Shown: positions 41,094-49,836, counted from the stretch's first letter. The stretch is DNA of 64,000 nt from SB15 sp964639245 (GCA_964639245.1 CAZXCU010000002.1:372001-436000), one strand, 5' to 3'. Numbers and translations: made by a program. Notes: a model not told the origin generated them from the letters alone.

Positions 41094-42992
41094 ATGGATA
41101 CACTCTTTCTCAATAAATTATGGAGCTATTTGCCTGTTAGCGCGAATGACACTACGTTGTACAGTGATTCTTCGCTTGACACAAGCGCATGGCAGCAGAT
41201 GGAAATTCCCGCCAACTGGTACACACACGGGTTAGATCATCACGGGGTGGTCTGGTTTCGGCGTGAATTTGAGATGCCACCCAATGATGAATGTTCGGCG
41301 TGGTGGTTGGAATTTGGCGGGGTCGATTACGCCTGTGATGTCTGGCTGAATGGGACGTACATCGGACATCACACGGGCTACTTTGGCAAATTTCGTTTTG
41401 AGGTCACGGCTGCCGTACAAATGGAAAAAAATGTGCTGGCGGTGCGGGTTAACAGTCCGTTTGAGGAAATCGGCAAAAACGGCTGGTCATTCCGCAAAAA
41501 GTTGATTAAAGGCATTTTGAATCACCATGACTGCCGACCCGGTGGGGCATGGAGCAGCGAGGGGCAGAGTCAAAACACCGGCGGCATCTGGCAGTCGGTG
41601 GTGTTGCGGCCTTACCCCTGTGAAAATGCTCCCCAAGCGGATGATTGGTATTTGCCGTTGGTATCGCCGCGTGCAACGGTGGATGTGCCAACCTTGAAAT
41701 GGCACAAAGCGGGCAAACCATTTTTTCCGCGTGGGACGAATTATTTACCTTCCCAATATCTTGCCAGCCTGACCCGCGAAGATTTTGAGCGCGATCTGAA
41801 GCTCATGCAAGAAGCGCATATCAACGCGGTGCGGGTTCATGCCCATGTATTGCCAGATATTTTTTATACAGTCTGTGATGAAATGGATATGACTGTCTGG
41901 CAAGATTTTCCGCTTCAATGGGGGTACACCGATGCCCCTGAATTTCATGAGGAAGCGCTCAAACAGGCTACCGAAATGGTACGCCAATTGGGGCATCACC
42001 CCTGTATTGCGGTGTGGTGTATGCACAACGAATCGCCATGGGATGCCCAGTGGATGGCGGAAAAATATGGCGAAACGCACAATCCGCACCACAACTATGA
42101 CCTCGATAAAAAGCTGGCAGCACATGTCCGCGCCCTTGACCCCAACCGCTATGTGCATGAAAACAGCGGCACAGGCGATGGGCATGTTTATCCGGGCTGG
42201 TACTTCGGGCGCTGGCAGGATTATCAGGATGCACCGGGCAAACCCCTGCCAACCGAGTATGGCGCACAAGCCTTGCCCAATCTGGAAAGCCTGAAAGAAA
42301 TGCTCCCTGAATCCGCCTTGTTTTATAACACGCCAGAAGCACGACAAATCTGGGAATTTCATAATTTTCAGCACAAGGAAACTTTTGAATTGGCGGGATT
42401 GTCTTGGGGGGAAGGTCTCGAAGATTTCATAGCGACCAGCCAGCGCTACCAAGCCCAAATTTTGAAATATGGCACAGAAATTTACCGTTCGCGGGACGAT
42501 GTGCATGGCCTCTTTCAGTTCATGTTCACTGACCCTTGGCCGAGCATCACATGGAGCGTGGTAGATTACTGGCGGCGGCCTAAGGCAGGGTATCATGCCC
42601 TTAAAAATGCGCTGCGTCCGGTGTTGCCTGTGGCGCTTTTGCCCTTGGATTGGGTTGCCAATTTGCCGACTGACCAACCGATGACCTTTCCTATGATGGT
42701 CATTAACGACACCGAGTCCGAACTTCAGAACTGGACGCTCAAAATTTCGATGACGGCGTGGATTCCGAGTTCAGAAAGTAAAGACCAGCGAACATTTATG
42801 CACCACTGGGGCAAAACATTTAACGGAATTAATGTTCCCCCCTTCCAGAAATTATCTCTCGGTGACATCACGATCCCCGCGTTACGCCCCATCCCGATGG
42901 AATATCATCTGGTGCTGCAATTGTTTAAGCTGGACGACGAAATGCGTGAATCCATCGTTAATAACTATGAACTTCAGGTGCAGGTTGACTGA
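41094..42992 (+). CDS. Glycoside hydrolase family 2 protein lacking the usual Ig-like domain
   Basis: Beta-glycosidase of 632 aa, related to beta-mannosidase/beta-galactosidase. The N-terminal jelly roll (residues ~15-175; FGGVDYACDVWLNG) is followed almost directly by the TIM barrel (from ~205; FFPRGTNYLPSQYL). The putative acid/base Glu313 is in MHNESPWD and the nucleophile Glu388 in PTEYGAQ. The Ig-like domain of roughly 100 or more residues that normally lies between these parts is missing. No signal peptide, so cytoplasmic. The active-site residues are kept. The downstream phosphatase gene overlaps its 3' end. Confidence 0.88.
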   Translation: MDTLFLNKLWSYLPVSANDTTLYSDSSLDTSAWQQMEIPANWYTHGLDHHGVVWFRREFEMPPNDECSAWWLEFGGVDYACDVWLNGTYIGHHTGYFGKFRFEVTAAVQMEKNVLAVRVNSPFEEIGKNGWSFRKKLIKGILNHHDCRPGGAWSSEGQSQNTGGIWQSVVLRPYPCENAPQADDWYLPLVSPRATVDVPTLKWHKAGKPFFPRGTNYLPSQYLASLTREDFERDLKLMQEAHINAVRVHAHVLPDIFYTVCDEMDMTVWQDFPLQWGYTDAPEFHEEALKQATEMVRQLGHHPCIAVWCMHNESPWDAQWMAEKYGETHNPHHNYDLDKKLAAHVRALDPNRYVHENSGTGDGHVYPGWYFGRWQDYQDAPGKPLPTEYGAQALPNLESLKEMLPESALFYNTPEARQIWEFHNFQHKETFELAGLSWGEGLEDFIATSQRYQAQILKYGTEIYRSRDDVHGLFQFMFTDPWPSITWSVVDYWRRPKAGYHALKNALRPVLPVALLPLDWVANLPTDQPMTFPMMVINDTESELQNWTLKISMTAWIPSSESKDQRTFMHHWGKTFNGINVPPFQKLSLGDITIPALRPIPMEYHLVLQLFKLDDEMRESIVNNYELQVQVD

Positions 42993-43542
42993 ACTCAATC
43001 TCTATCTGGTGCGGCATGGGCAGCCTGCGGCGGGGGTGAATCCGGGACTTTCGGACATCGGACAGCAGCAGGCCGCTTTGCTGGCGGAATGGGTTAAAAA
43101 AAATCTGGTTTGCAAAGCCATTTTCACCAGCGATATGCGGCGGGCATGGGAAACCGCGCTGGTGCTGGATAATACCATCCCGGTTTCATTAAAAGTGGAT
43201 GTACGTTTGCGGGAATATACTGGCTGGGATGCTCACGGAAATCCCGGTGATTTAGACAATCCCAACGGCGCAAAACGGGAGAGTTGGGGGAATTTTTGCA
43301 CCCGTGTTAAAAATTGCCTTGCCGAAACCGCCGATGCCTATTACGGGCAAACCGTTGTCTGGGTGGTGCATGGCGGGTTGTTTGATGTGATGGTGGCGGC
43401 GGTGTTAAAACTTGGCACCAGCCACACCACCACCTTTATTCATCACACCGGGCTGTCTCATTTTGTCTACGACAACGGCAAAATGACGCTTGGTTTTCAT
43501 GACCGCACGGAGCATTTGCCGCCGGACTTGCAGACTTATTAA
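42967..43542 (+). CDS. Histidine phosphatase superfamily protein
   Basis: Phosphoglycerate-mutase-like phosphatase of about 191 aa. NLYLVRHGQPAAG gives the phosphoaccepting His, SDMRRAWETA the second Arg, and WVVHGGLFDV the second His. I place the start at the ATG at 42967, which overlaps the GH2 gene by 26 bp. A TTG at 42985 with AGG upstream is an alternative. Longer frames inside the GH2 gene are unsupported. The substrate cannot be read from sequence. Its TAA stop touches the left end of the second MITE-like element. Confidence 0.85.
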   Translation: MNFRCRLTELNLYLVRHGQPAAGVNPGLSDIGQQQAALLAEWVKKNLVCKAIFTSDMRRAWETALVLDNTIPVSLKVDVRLREYTGWDAHGNPGDLDNPNGAKRESWGNFCTRVKNCLAETADAYYGQTVVWVVHGGLFDVMVAAVLKLGTSHTTTFIHHTGLSHFVYDNGKMTLGFHDRTEHLPPDLQTY

Positions 43543-43666
43543 CTCACATTACGCAGAATCGCGTTTTGGGTACATTTTTTGACCCCACCCTACCTTCGGC
43601 TTCCCTCCCCAATGCTTTGGGGAGGGATGGAGGGTGGGGATTTTCCCGCATTGCGTAAGGTGAGTT
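43541..43666. mobile_element. MITE-like element, copy 2 (126 bp)
   Basis: Ends are AACTCACATTACGCA on the left and, inverted, AACTCACCTTACGCA on the right. The interior matches copy 1 at 9387-9533, with CCCCAATGCTTTGGGG and AGGGTGGGGATTTTCCC. It is shorter than copy 1 by about 20 bases in the middle. It starts inside the stop codon of the histidine phosphatase gene, so the element may have supplied or preserved the stop. Confidence 0.75.
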
Positions 43667-43765
43667 ATTAAGTGCTGTCGGTCAATTGGTTTAGAGGGCA
43701 GGTTACAGGGGTTTCACCGCTTTAGAACCCGCCCCTACGAAAGAACTTGCCGGACACAGCACCAA

Positions 43766-44206
43766 CTAAACCGCTTCGGGAACGTCGTGAATCACTTCGT
43801 AGGTATAGCTAATTTCCGACGCTTTGCTGAGCATCGCGCTGGCAGGGCAGTATTTGGTGTACGAAAGTTCCAGTGAACGGGCAACGGCTTCTTCGGTGAC
43901 ATTCGTCCCTTTGACGGTGAAGTGGAGATTAATTTTGGTGAATGTCTTGGGATGATCTGCGGCGCGTTCCGTGTCTAGTTCGACGTAAAATTCAGAAAAT
44001 TCTTGTTTTTTCTTGCGTAGGATGCTAATGGCATCCATGGTCATGCAGCCGCCCAGCCCCACTAGCAGCATTTCTAGGGGGCGATGGCCTTTGCCTTGAC
44101 CGCCCACGGATTCATCCGAGTCGAGGGGAATTTCACCCGAAAATCCGGTGCTGTGTGCCAGCAAGTGCATTCCATTTTTTACTTCCACTTTTACTTTATC
44201 AGTCAT
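43766..44206 (-). CDS. OsmC/Ohr-family protein
   Basis: Thiol-dependent peroxide-detoxifying protein family, 146 aa. The two family cysteines are visible, in LVGLGGCMTMDAISIL and in TKYCPASAML. The core is preceded by PLEMLLVGLGG, usual for the YhfA/OsmC branch. The start is the ATG at 44206, preceded by AGGA at 8 nt; the ATG seven codons earlier is less well placed. It would reduce organic hydroperoxides or have a sulfur-related role. It is isolated from its neighbours by the repeat region on one side and a short gap on the other. Confidence 0.9.
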   Translation of the reverse strand: MTDKVKVEVKNGMHLLAHSTGFSGEIPLDSDESVGGQGKGHRPLEMLLVGLGGCMTMDAISILRKKKQEFSEFYVELDTERAADHPKTFTKINLHFTVKGTNVTEEAVARSLELSYTKYCPASAMLSKASEISYTYEVIHDVPEAV

Positions 44207-44263
44207 TGAATTTTTCCTATCAGTCACTGCTTGTATAGACGCAGTGATAGGGCGGAATCTGAC

Positions 44264-45148
44264 CTACGAAGTTTGCGATTGTTTGACCCGTGCCATCACC
44301 ACTTGAATGCGGGTTTTGTCCTCGTCGCTATAGGAGTCAAGATTGTGGGGCAGTTGTTCGTAATCTACCGGCACACTGTAGGCCTCGTTGCTTTCATAGG
44401 TCAGGTCATACACCTTGCCAAAATCTACCACAATCGCATCAAGGGCTGCGAGTGGAATCGCAATCGGTAAAATCGGCGTATCGACATGAAAACCGATAAT
44501 TTGAGCAACGCCTTCTGTCAAGGTTGGGTGAGGATTACTGACGGCAATAGAATAGGGAAAGGCATGGGGATGCTGACGACGATAGCTGGGAACTTTTTTG
44601 ATGGGCGAATCCGTTTCATGCAAAAAGTCAATTTCTACCAGCGATACACCGCTTTTTAGCCCTGTTTTGCGTTTTTCGTTGTACTGTAAATACCCATCTC
44701 CGGGAGGCTTATTGGTGGGGGAAAGCACCTCAATTCTTGTGACAGGCTCGCCAAGTGTTTCATTTTCCAGTGAGGTGGTTTTGTAAATCATCAGGGAGGG
44801 TAAATACAAATCTTCATCTAATTCGAGTGTTTCTTCCAAAGGGAGTTCAAGCGTAATTTGCATCAAACTTGAGCCAAAGGTAGGGCTAGGGGGTGATTGT
44901 TTCCTATAGAGCGTGATGTCCGGCTCTGGTCGTCGGATTTTTTCACCTGTATCGGGATGGTATTCGCTGATTTGTAGTGAAGTCTCTATATCGGCGAGAT
45001 AACCGCTTGGCAGCAATTCTAAAATTTCATTGAGTAAAAAATTGATATAGCGACTGTGGAAACTTTTCCAACCGGTCACATTCTGGAAATAACTTTGCAG
45101 GTGAGCATTGATTCCATTGTATAAATTTTTTCTACTGTAAATTGCCAT
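44264..45148 (-). CDS. DUF4058 family protein
   Basis: Hypothetical protein of 294 aa resembling DUF4058: NAHLQSYFQNVTGWKSFHSRYINFLL, LLPSGYLADIETSLQI, RRPEPDITLYR, RIEVLSPTNKPPG, and LVEIDFLHE. The R-x-PD-x-x and VEI-type residues recall a restriction-endonuclease-like core, but no nuclease function is established here. AGGAGG precedes its ATG and overlaps the end of the upstream lipoprotein gene, so both are probably in one transcript. Confidence 0.8.
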   Translation of the reverse strand: MAIYSRKNLYNGINAHLQSYFQNVTGWKSFHSRYINFLLNEILELLPSGYLADIETSLQISEYHPDTGEKIRRPEPDITLYRKQSPPSPTFGSSLMQITLELPLEETLELDEDLYLPSLMIYKTTSLENETLGEPVTRIEVLSPTNKPPGDGYLQYNEKRKTGLKSGVSLVEIDFLHETDSPIKKVPSYRRQHPHAFPYSIAVSNPHPTLTEGVAQIIGFHVDTPILPIAIPLAALDAIVVDFGKVYDLTYESNEAYSVPVDYEQLPHNLDSYSDEDKTRIQVVMARVKQSQTS

Positions 45149-45156
45149 ACTGCCTC

Positions 45157-46689
45157 CTAAACGGGCGGGATGTAGGTGCCGGTTTGAATGGCATCCAGTG
45201 CATCCACCGCCGGGGTGTAACGCGGATTAAAATTCAGCGCGTTTTGTAATTGCCCGATAGCACGGTCATATTCCCCGCGTCCGGCGTAGCCCATTCCCAA
45301 CCAATAATACAACTCTTCGGCTGCTTGTCCGCCCATATTATTCAAAGTGCGGCGTGCCACATCAATGAGTTCATTGTAACGCCCAACCTGATAGTATGCC
45401 TCGAACAAACCAAAGCTGTACCAGTAGATGCGGAAGGGAACCCCCAGATTCAAGGCTTCGTCAAAGGCGGCGGCAGCATCTTCATATTGCCCCAGCGCGA
45501 CATAGGTTGCCCCCAGATTAAAATAGGCGAAGGGGTCGTTGGATTTGGCGGCGACTTCCGCGATGGCAATTTGATGGGCGCGTTCGATGCTGCTGGGGAT
45601 CAACCACATTTCGCCCATGATATAGGCAACTTCTTCCTCACGCTCAATCGGGTAGACCACCATAAAATTGCGATTTTGCTGCCGCCAGAGTTCGTCCAGC
45701 ACATCCTGATTCATGCGGTAGCCTTCGCCGTTGCCGCTACCGAGATAACTGTCATAGGTCAAAATGGTTTCGCCATCGTAGCCCATCACCACGCGATTGT
45801 GACCCGCCCACCCTGCACCGCGTCCGGTGACTTGTACACTGGTTTCAATAATCACGGGGAATCCAGCGGCAATTAACTGGCGAATCACCGTCCATGTTCC
45901 GCCCATCCGCCAGACTGCCCGCACCCCGTTCCCAAATTCCTCATTTACGTAGGCGGTCATTTCGGCAATATCCACGCTCACATCATCATCGGGCGAAGGC
46001 CGTAAATAGGCGGTGGGTGGACTGGCATCGGCAGGCCCCCCATAATATGTGAGTGCCATCGTCAGCGCAGTTGGGGAACAATTGTTAAATTGCTGGCGCA
46101 TATAGGTAATGCCTTGCAAACGCACGGTTTCGGGCAGGGAAGTTGGCTCAAGCACTGGCACTGTGTCCTGCGACCCGACCAAATTCACAAATTCTGTGTA
46201 GACCCAGCCTGTCGATGTTCCCTGATACTGCACCAAGAGCCAGAAATTTTCGCGGCTTGTCCCCACTACGGGGAGTTCGCTTCCTTGTTCCACAAAGGCA
46301 ATCACATCGTAATTTTCGCCCGGCCCATTCCGCACATTGAGTCCTTCGGTATCGACCACCGCGACCAGTTTATCCGGTGTTGCTGTGAGCGAAGGGGTCA
46401 GGGTTGGGGTGATGGTCGGAGTTGGAGATAGGGTGAGTGTATGGGTATTGGTGGGTGATGAGGTTGCCGAGGGGGTATTCGTCGGGGTGTGAGTCGGAGT
46501 TTCAGTAGGAATCATCGTCGCAGTTGGGCTGTTGGTTGCGGTAGGCAGAGGGGTTTCTGTTGGTGGCGAGGTTTCCGTTGCCGAGGGGGTCAGAAGCGCG
46601 ATTTCTGTAGGCAGCACGACTTCATCCCCCCCACAGGCTGCCATAAAAAACATCCATCCGACCAACGCAACCAGATTACGCCGTTTCAT
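45157..46689 (-). CDS. Lipoprotein with SH3, C39-like peptidase and TPR domains
   Basis: Surface lipoprotein of 510 aa. The N-terminus has a lipobox ending at Cys19 (FMAAC). Residues ~25-105 are a Thr/Pro/Ser linker with TPT-type repeats. A bacterial SH3 domain (LNVRNGPGENYDVIAFV, WVYTEF) follows. The C39-like peptidase domain has Cys204 in NNCSPTALTMAL and His297 in AGHNRVVMGYD with a nearby Asp. The C-terminal ~140 residues hold TPR units (AYFNLGATYVALGQYEDAAAAF; YWLGMGYAGRGEYDRAIGQL). It probably processes or binds peptides or cell-wall material outside the membrane. Confidence 0.9.
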   Translation of the reverse strand: MKRRNLVALVGWMFFMAACGGDEVVLPTEIALLTPSATETSPPTETPLPTATNSPTATMIPTETPTHTPTNTPSATSSPTNTHTLTLSPTPTITPTLTPSLTATPDKLVAVVDTEGLNVRNGPGENYDVIAFVEQGSELPVVGTSRENFWLLVQYQGTSTGWVYTEFVNLVGSQDTVPVLEPTSLPETVRLQGITYMRQQFNNCSPTALTMALTYYGGPADASPPTAYLRPSPDDDVSVDIAEMTAYVNEEFGNGVRAVWRMGGTWTVIRQLIAAGFPVIIETSVQVTGRGAGWAGHNRVVMGYDGETILTYDSYLGSGNGEGYRMNQDVLDELWRQQNRNFMVVYPIEREEEVAYIMGEMWLIPSSIERAHQIAIAEVAAKSNDPFAYFNLGATYVALGQYEDAAAAFDEALNLGVPFRIYWYSFGLFEAYYQVGRYNELIDVARRTLNNMGGQAAEELYYWLGMGYAGRGEYDRAIGQLQNALNFNPRYTPAVDALDAIQTGTYIPPV

Positions 46690-46831
46690 CCGCTATTTCC
46701 TACCCATGCTTTGATTGACTTTAGCATTGTAGTCGCTTTGCCGAGATTTAGAAAAGTGCAAAGCCTGTTCGCTTGCATGGCTTTCGCCTATCTCTATACA
46801 ATAGTGTAGGTTAATCAATTTGGAGATACTG

Positions 46832-48034
46832 ATGGATCGCGCCGCCTTGCTGCAACAAACCTTTCCCGGACTCACCGATGTGCTTGCCCACGAAGTTTTG
46901 CGGCATGTCCACGAGTCCACCTATCCAGCCGGAACGGTGTTGTGCCGCGAAGGAGACGTTGAAGATACATTTTATTTTATTGTCGAAGGGCAGGTCGAGA
47001 TCCTCAAGTGGCTAGAATTTTCTAAAGCAGAACGGCACATGCGCTTTAGCGACGCAGGTAATTTTTTTGGCGAAATGGGCTTGATTAGCGATACCCCACG
47101 CGGCGCAACCGTCCGCACTACCCGACAAACCACTGTTTTGGAAATGAATCGGGAGAATTTTTTGCAGCTCCTCAGCGCGAGTCCCAGCATGGCGCTGGCG
47201 ATGGTACGCACCACCATTGAACGCTTACGCCAGAATGACCAGATGCAGTTCGAGGAACTCCGTAAAACCTTTGAATCGCTGCAAAAATTGGACAAAGCCA
47301 AACTCGACTTTATCGAAGTCGCTGCCCATGAACTGCGGACTCCACTCACTGTCATTAAAGGCTATGGCAAAGTCATTGCGTTGGCGCAGCAGGACGATGA
47401 CGACTTACAGCAGGTGGTTAAAGGGCTGCAAGATGGCATCGCCCGCATGTTGGATGTGGTCAACGCGATGTTAGATGTGAGCAAAATCGACAGCCAGATT
47501 CTCAAGGTTTCCAAAATTCCGGTACTGCCCAAACTCATCGCTAATGATGCCATCAATACCTATCTGGATGCGATTCGGGAACGCAAAATTAAAATTGAGC
47601 AAAAACATGACCCCATGTCGGTGCCATTCATTCATGCCGATCCCACATTGATGAATAAATTGTTTATGCAGTTGGTTTCCAATGCCATCAAATATACCCC
47701 CGACGGTGGCACAATTTATGTTTCGACCCGCGAAGTTCACGACTCACGAATCGGGCATGGGATTGAAGTGGTCATTAAAGATACGGGAGTCGGTATTAAA
47801 GCGGAGGCCATGCAGCATATTTTTGAAAAATTCTATCAAGGGGGGGATGTCAGTCTCCATTCGTCCAGCAAAACGGCGTATATGGGTGGCGGGCCGGGAC
47901 TCGGTTTAGCCATTGCACGCGGCATTGTGGAAGCACACAACGGCCTTATCTGGGTGGAAAGTGAGGGTTTTGATACCGAAAAACATCCCGGTTCCGCGTT
48001 TCATGTCCTGCTGCCTGTCGGAGAACCGAGTTAA
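46832..48034 (+). CDS. Soluble histidine kinase with cyclic nucleotide-binding domain
   Basis: Protein of 400 aa with an unusual but clear order. A Crp-like cNMP barrel (residues ~10-115: PAGTVLCREGDVEDTFYFIVEGQVEIL, GEMGLISDTPRGATV) is followed by a short coiled linker and HisKA with His166 in VAAHELRTPL. The ATPase has QLVSNAIKYTPDGG, IKDTGVGIKAE and GPGLGLAIARG. There is no membrane segment. I start at the ATG at 46832 with GGAG 6 nt upstream. The stop overlaps the stop of the convergent antitoxin gene by 4 bp. No response regulator is adjacent. Confidence 0.93.
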   Translation: MDRAALLQQTFPGLTDVLAHEVLRHVHESTYPAGTVLCREGDVEDTFYFIVEGQVEILKWLEFSKAERHMRFSDAGNFFGEMGLISDTPRGATVRTTRQTTVLEMNRENFLQLLSASPSMALAMVRTTIERLRQNDQMQFEELRKTFESLQKLDKAKLDFIEVAAHELRTPLTVIKGYGKVIALAQQDDDDLQQVVKGLQDGIARMLDVVNAMLDVSKIDSQILKVSKIPVLPKLIANDAINTYLDAIRERKIKIEQKHDPMSVPFIHADPTLMNKLFMQLVSNAIKYTPDGGTIYVSTREVHDSRIGHGIEVVIKDTGVGIKAEAMQHIFEKFYQGGDVSLHSSSKTAYMGGGPGLGLAIARGIVEAHNGLIWVESEGFDTEKHPGSAFHVLLPVGEPS

Positions 48035-48339
48035 TTTCCGGCAGAAACACTTGTTAGAACCTTACGTACCATGTCGGGTTCTCGCTGTAACAAAATCAAA
48101 AAGTTTTTGGCAACTCCACGCGGCACACTCCGTCCCTGCTCCCATTCTTGCAAGGTACGCATACTAAACCCGAAGTGTTCTGCAAACTCCGCTTGTGTCA
48201 TCTTCATCGATTCGCGGATTTTTTTGACGTTAATTTCTTCTGGAATATGAATCCGATATTCCTCTGGATTAGCGGTTCCTTGAGCAAACTCAATCGCCTG
48301 TTGGACACTTTCAATTAATCGTTTTCCAGCTTCACTCAT
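48031..48339 (-). CDS. XRE/HigA-type antitoxin
   Basis: Protein of 102 aa with a C-terminal-half helix-turn-helix of the XRE type: VKKIRESMKMTQAEFAEHFGFSMRTLQEWEQGRSVPRG. It is the second gene of a toxin-antitoxin pair in the toxin-first HigBA order and overlaps the toxin gene by 8 bp. It should bind and neutralise the toxin and repress the shared promoter through the palindrome upstream of the toxin. NadS-type antitoxins have the same look. Confidence 0.9.
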   Translation of the reverse strand: MSEAGKRLIESVQQAIEFAQGTANPEEYRIHIPEEINVKKIRESMKMTQAEFAEHFGFSMRTLQEWEQGRSVPRGVAKNFLILLQREPDMVRKVLTSVSAGN

Positions 48340-48679
48340 CGTCTTTTCTCGTGTAAGTTTCTACTAAATCCATCAGCAGTTTTTTGAGTAGATTTTTTTC
48401 GTGTTGTGTTAAATCCACTTTTTCACCTTTAGCATAAATATCAAGTAAAAATACTGGAATAGTTTCCCCGCTATAAAATGTAATTACGCGATAGCCACCG
48501 CTTTTACCCTTACCTCTTGCAGCAAATCTCAATTTTCTTGCTCCGCCGGTTCCGCGTATCTCCTCTCCAGCTTCTGGATTTTGTGCTAGGAACAATTTGA
48601 TAGCATCTAATTCTTCATCACTAGCACCTACATTTTTTGCGCTGCGAATGAAGATAGGAGTTTCAACAATAGTGTGCAT
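48332..48679 (-). CDS. RelE/HigB-type toxin
   Basis: Probable mRNA interferase of 115 aa. The pattern IFIRSAKNVGASDEELDAIKLFLAQNP, GTGGARKLRFAARGKGKSGGYRVITFY and PVFLLDIYAKGEK is that of RelE-type HigB toxins, with the basic residues before GGYRV in the expected substrate-facing strand. The ATG lies only 6 nt after a TATAAT element, which predicts a leaderless mRNA. It is followed with an 8-bp overlap by the antitoxin gene. Confidence 0.88.
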   Translation of the reverse strand: MHTIVETPIFIRSAKNVGASDEELDAIKLFLAQNPEAGEEIRGTGGARKLRFAARGKGKSGGYRVITFYSGETIPVFLLDIYAKGEKVDLTQHEKNLLKKLLMDLVETYTRKDDE

Positions 48680-48685
48680 CCTATG

Positions 48686-48714
48686 ATTATACGTGAATCA
48701 CGTATAAACTACAA
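48686..48714 (-). promoter_or_regulatory. Toxin-antitoxin promoter with overlapping palindromic operator
   Basis: On the minus strand TTGTAG at 48714-48709 and TATAAT at 48691-48686 are separated by exactly 17 nt, a near-consensus sigma-70 promoter. A perfect inverted repeat, TTATACGTGA and TCACGTATAA with one base between, covers 48687-48707 and overlaps the -10. The toxin ATG begins 6 nt after the -10. Confidence 0.8.
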
Positions 48715-48799
48715 GAATTTCAGCATTCATTCTCGCTATAGGAAAAGTTGTACAATCTCAATTAGTTAGTAGATGAAGCACCTGTCATCGGCTAATAAT

Positions 48800-49717
48800 T
48801 CAATCAAAAAAACTGAGTTGGCGTGGCACATCTGGCAGATTATCAAGTTGGGCAGCCAAATCATCCCAATCCACCCCTCTGGGCGCAATCGGCAGGGCTT
48901 CCATTCGCAGCAAATCTCGATTTCCCGCAAAATTCGCGTCGACGGTTAAAACGGTGCGCTGTTGTCGCCATGCCTTGCGGGCTGCTTCCATGCTGCCACA
49001 CTGCGCCTCCGCCTGAATCACAATCGTCGCTTTGGCAAGCCCGCTAATCAGACGGTTACGCGCCATCAAACTCGCCGGGGATGGCACAAATTCCGGCGAC
49101 ACTTCCGCATAAATCGCCCCGACTTCCATGAGCCGCAGTGCCAACCCGCGATTGCTGGGCGGTTGTATATTGCTCACGCCGCTGCCCAGAAATGCCACGG
49201 TTGACCCCGTTTGCAGTGCGCCCCGATGCGCTGCCGCATCAATGCCGCGTGCCAGCCCACTCGAAATGAGCCAGCCACGCCGCGCCAATTCTCGCCCCAG
49301 CGTTTCTGCCAAGGTTACGGATTCAACGCTGGGATGGCGCGTTCCCACAATGGCGACCACTTTTTGCCAATTTTGCACCAGCACCCCTCGCGCAAATAGC
49401 AAAGGAGGACGGTCATGCAGCGCCAACAGGGGTTCAGGGTAAAGCGGGTGTTGCCAAGTCAGCAATGTTATGCCATCGGCTTTCCATGCTTCAACTTGCT
49501 GCTCAACTTCGCTCAGGTCAATTTGTCCGATAGCTTCAATCGTTTTTGGCCCGATGCGCGGCACGGTTTCTAGCGATGCGTGCGAGGCTTCTAAAATTGC
49601 TTTGGGCGTGCCATAGGCTTCTAAGAGGCTGCTCAAGGTGCGTCCACCAATACGCGGGACAAGGCACAGCGCTACCCACAAAACTTCAGGAGAAATTTCG
49701 GAAAGAGGTTTATCCAC
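48800..49717 (-). CDS. dprA: DNA-processing protein DprA/Smf
   Basis: Single-stranded DNA-binding protein that loads RecA during natural transformation. The Rossmann-like core is visible: KVVAIVGTRHPSVESV, GWLISSGLARGIDAAAHRGAL, TVAFLGSGV, LMARNRLISGLAKATIVIQA and GSMEAARKAW. Helix-hairpin-helix-like repeats lie at the N-terminus (VPRIGGRTLSSLL, VPRIGPKTIEAIG). At 305 aa it lacks the C-terminal winged helix of longer DprA proteins, a common variant. Other competence genes are not in this window. Confidence 0.93.
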   Translation of the reverse strand: MDKPLSEISPEVLWVALCLVPRIGGRTLSSLLEAYGTPKAILEASHASLETVPRIGPKTIEAIGQIDLSEVEQQVEAWKADGITLLTWQHPLYPEPLLALHDRPPLLFARGVLVQNWQKVVAIVGTRHPSVESVTLAETLGRELARRGWLISSGLARGIDAAAHRGALQTGSTVAFLGSGVSNIQPPSNRGLALRLMEVGAIYAEVSPEFVPSPASLMARNRLISGLAKATIVIQAEAQCGSMEAARKAWRQQRTVLTVDANFAGNRDLLRMEALPIAPRGVDWDDLAAQLDNLPDVPRQLSFFD

Positions 49718-49836
49718 ACACAGTCCTTAAATAGACTGGAATTATAACAAAAATTGAAACAATTGTCCTAATCCCTACCTTGACTCATTTTTGCCAATTG
49801 GCGACAATCCCACTGTTATTTGATGAGATAGACTGA

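Noticed and set aside
44264..45148. DUF4058 protein as a restriction or defence nuclease
   Set aside because: Short acidic and VEI-like phrases recall a nuclease core, but the catalytic pattern is not clear enough and the neighbours are not defence genes.
45157..46689. LPETV near the SH3 domain of the lipoprotein as a sorting signal for the sortase
   Set aside because: It lies in the middle of the protein, lacks the Gly, and is not followed by a hydrophobic segment and basic tail.
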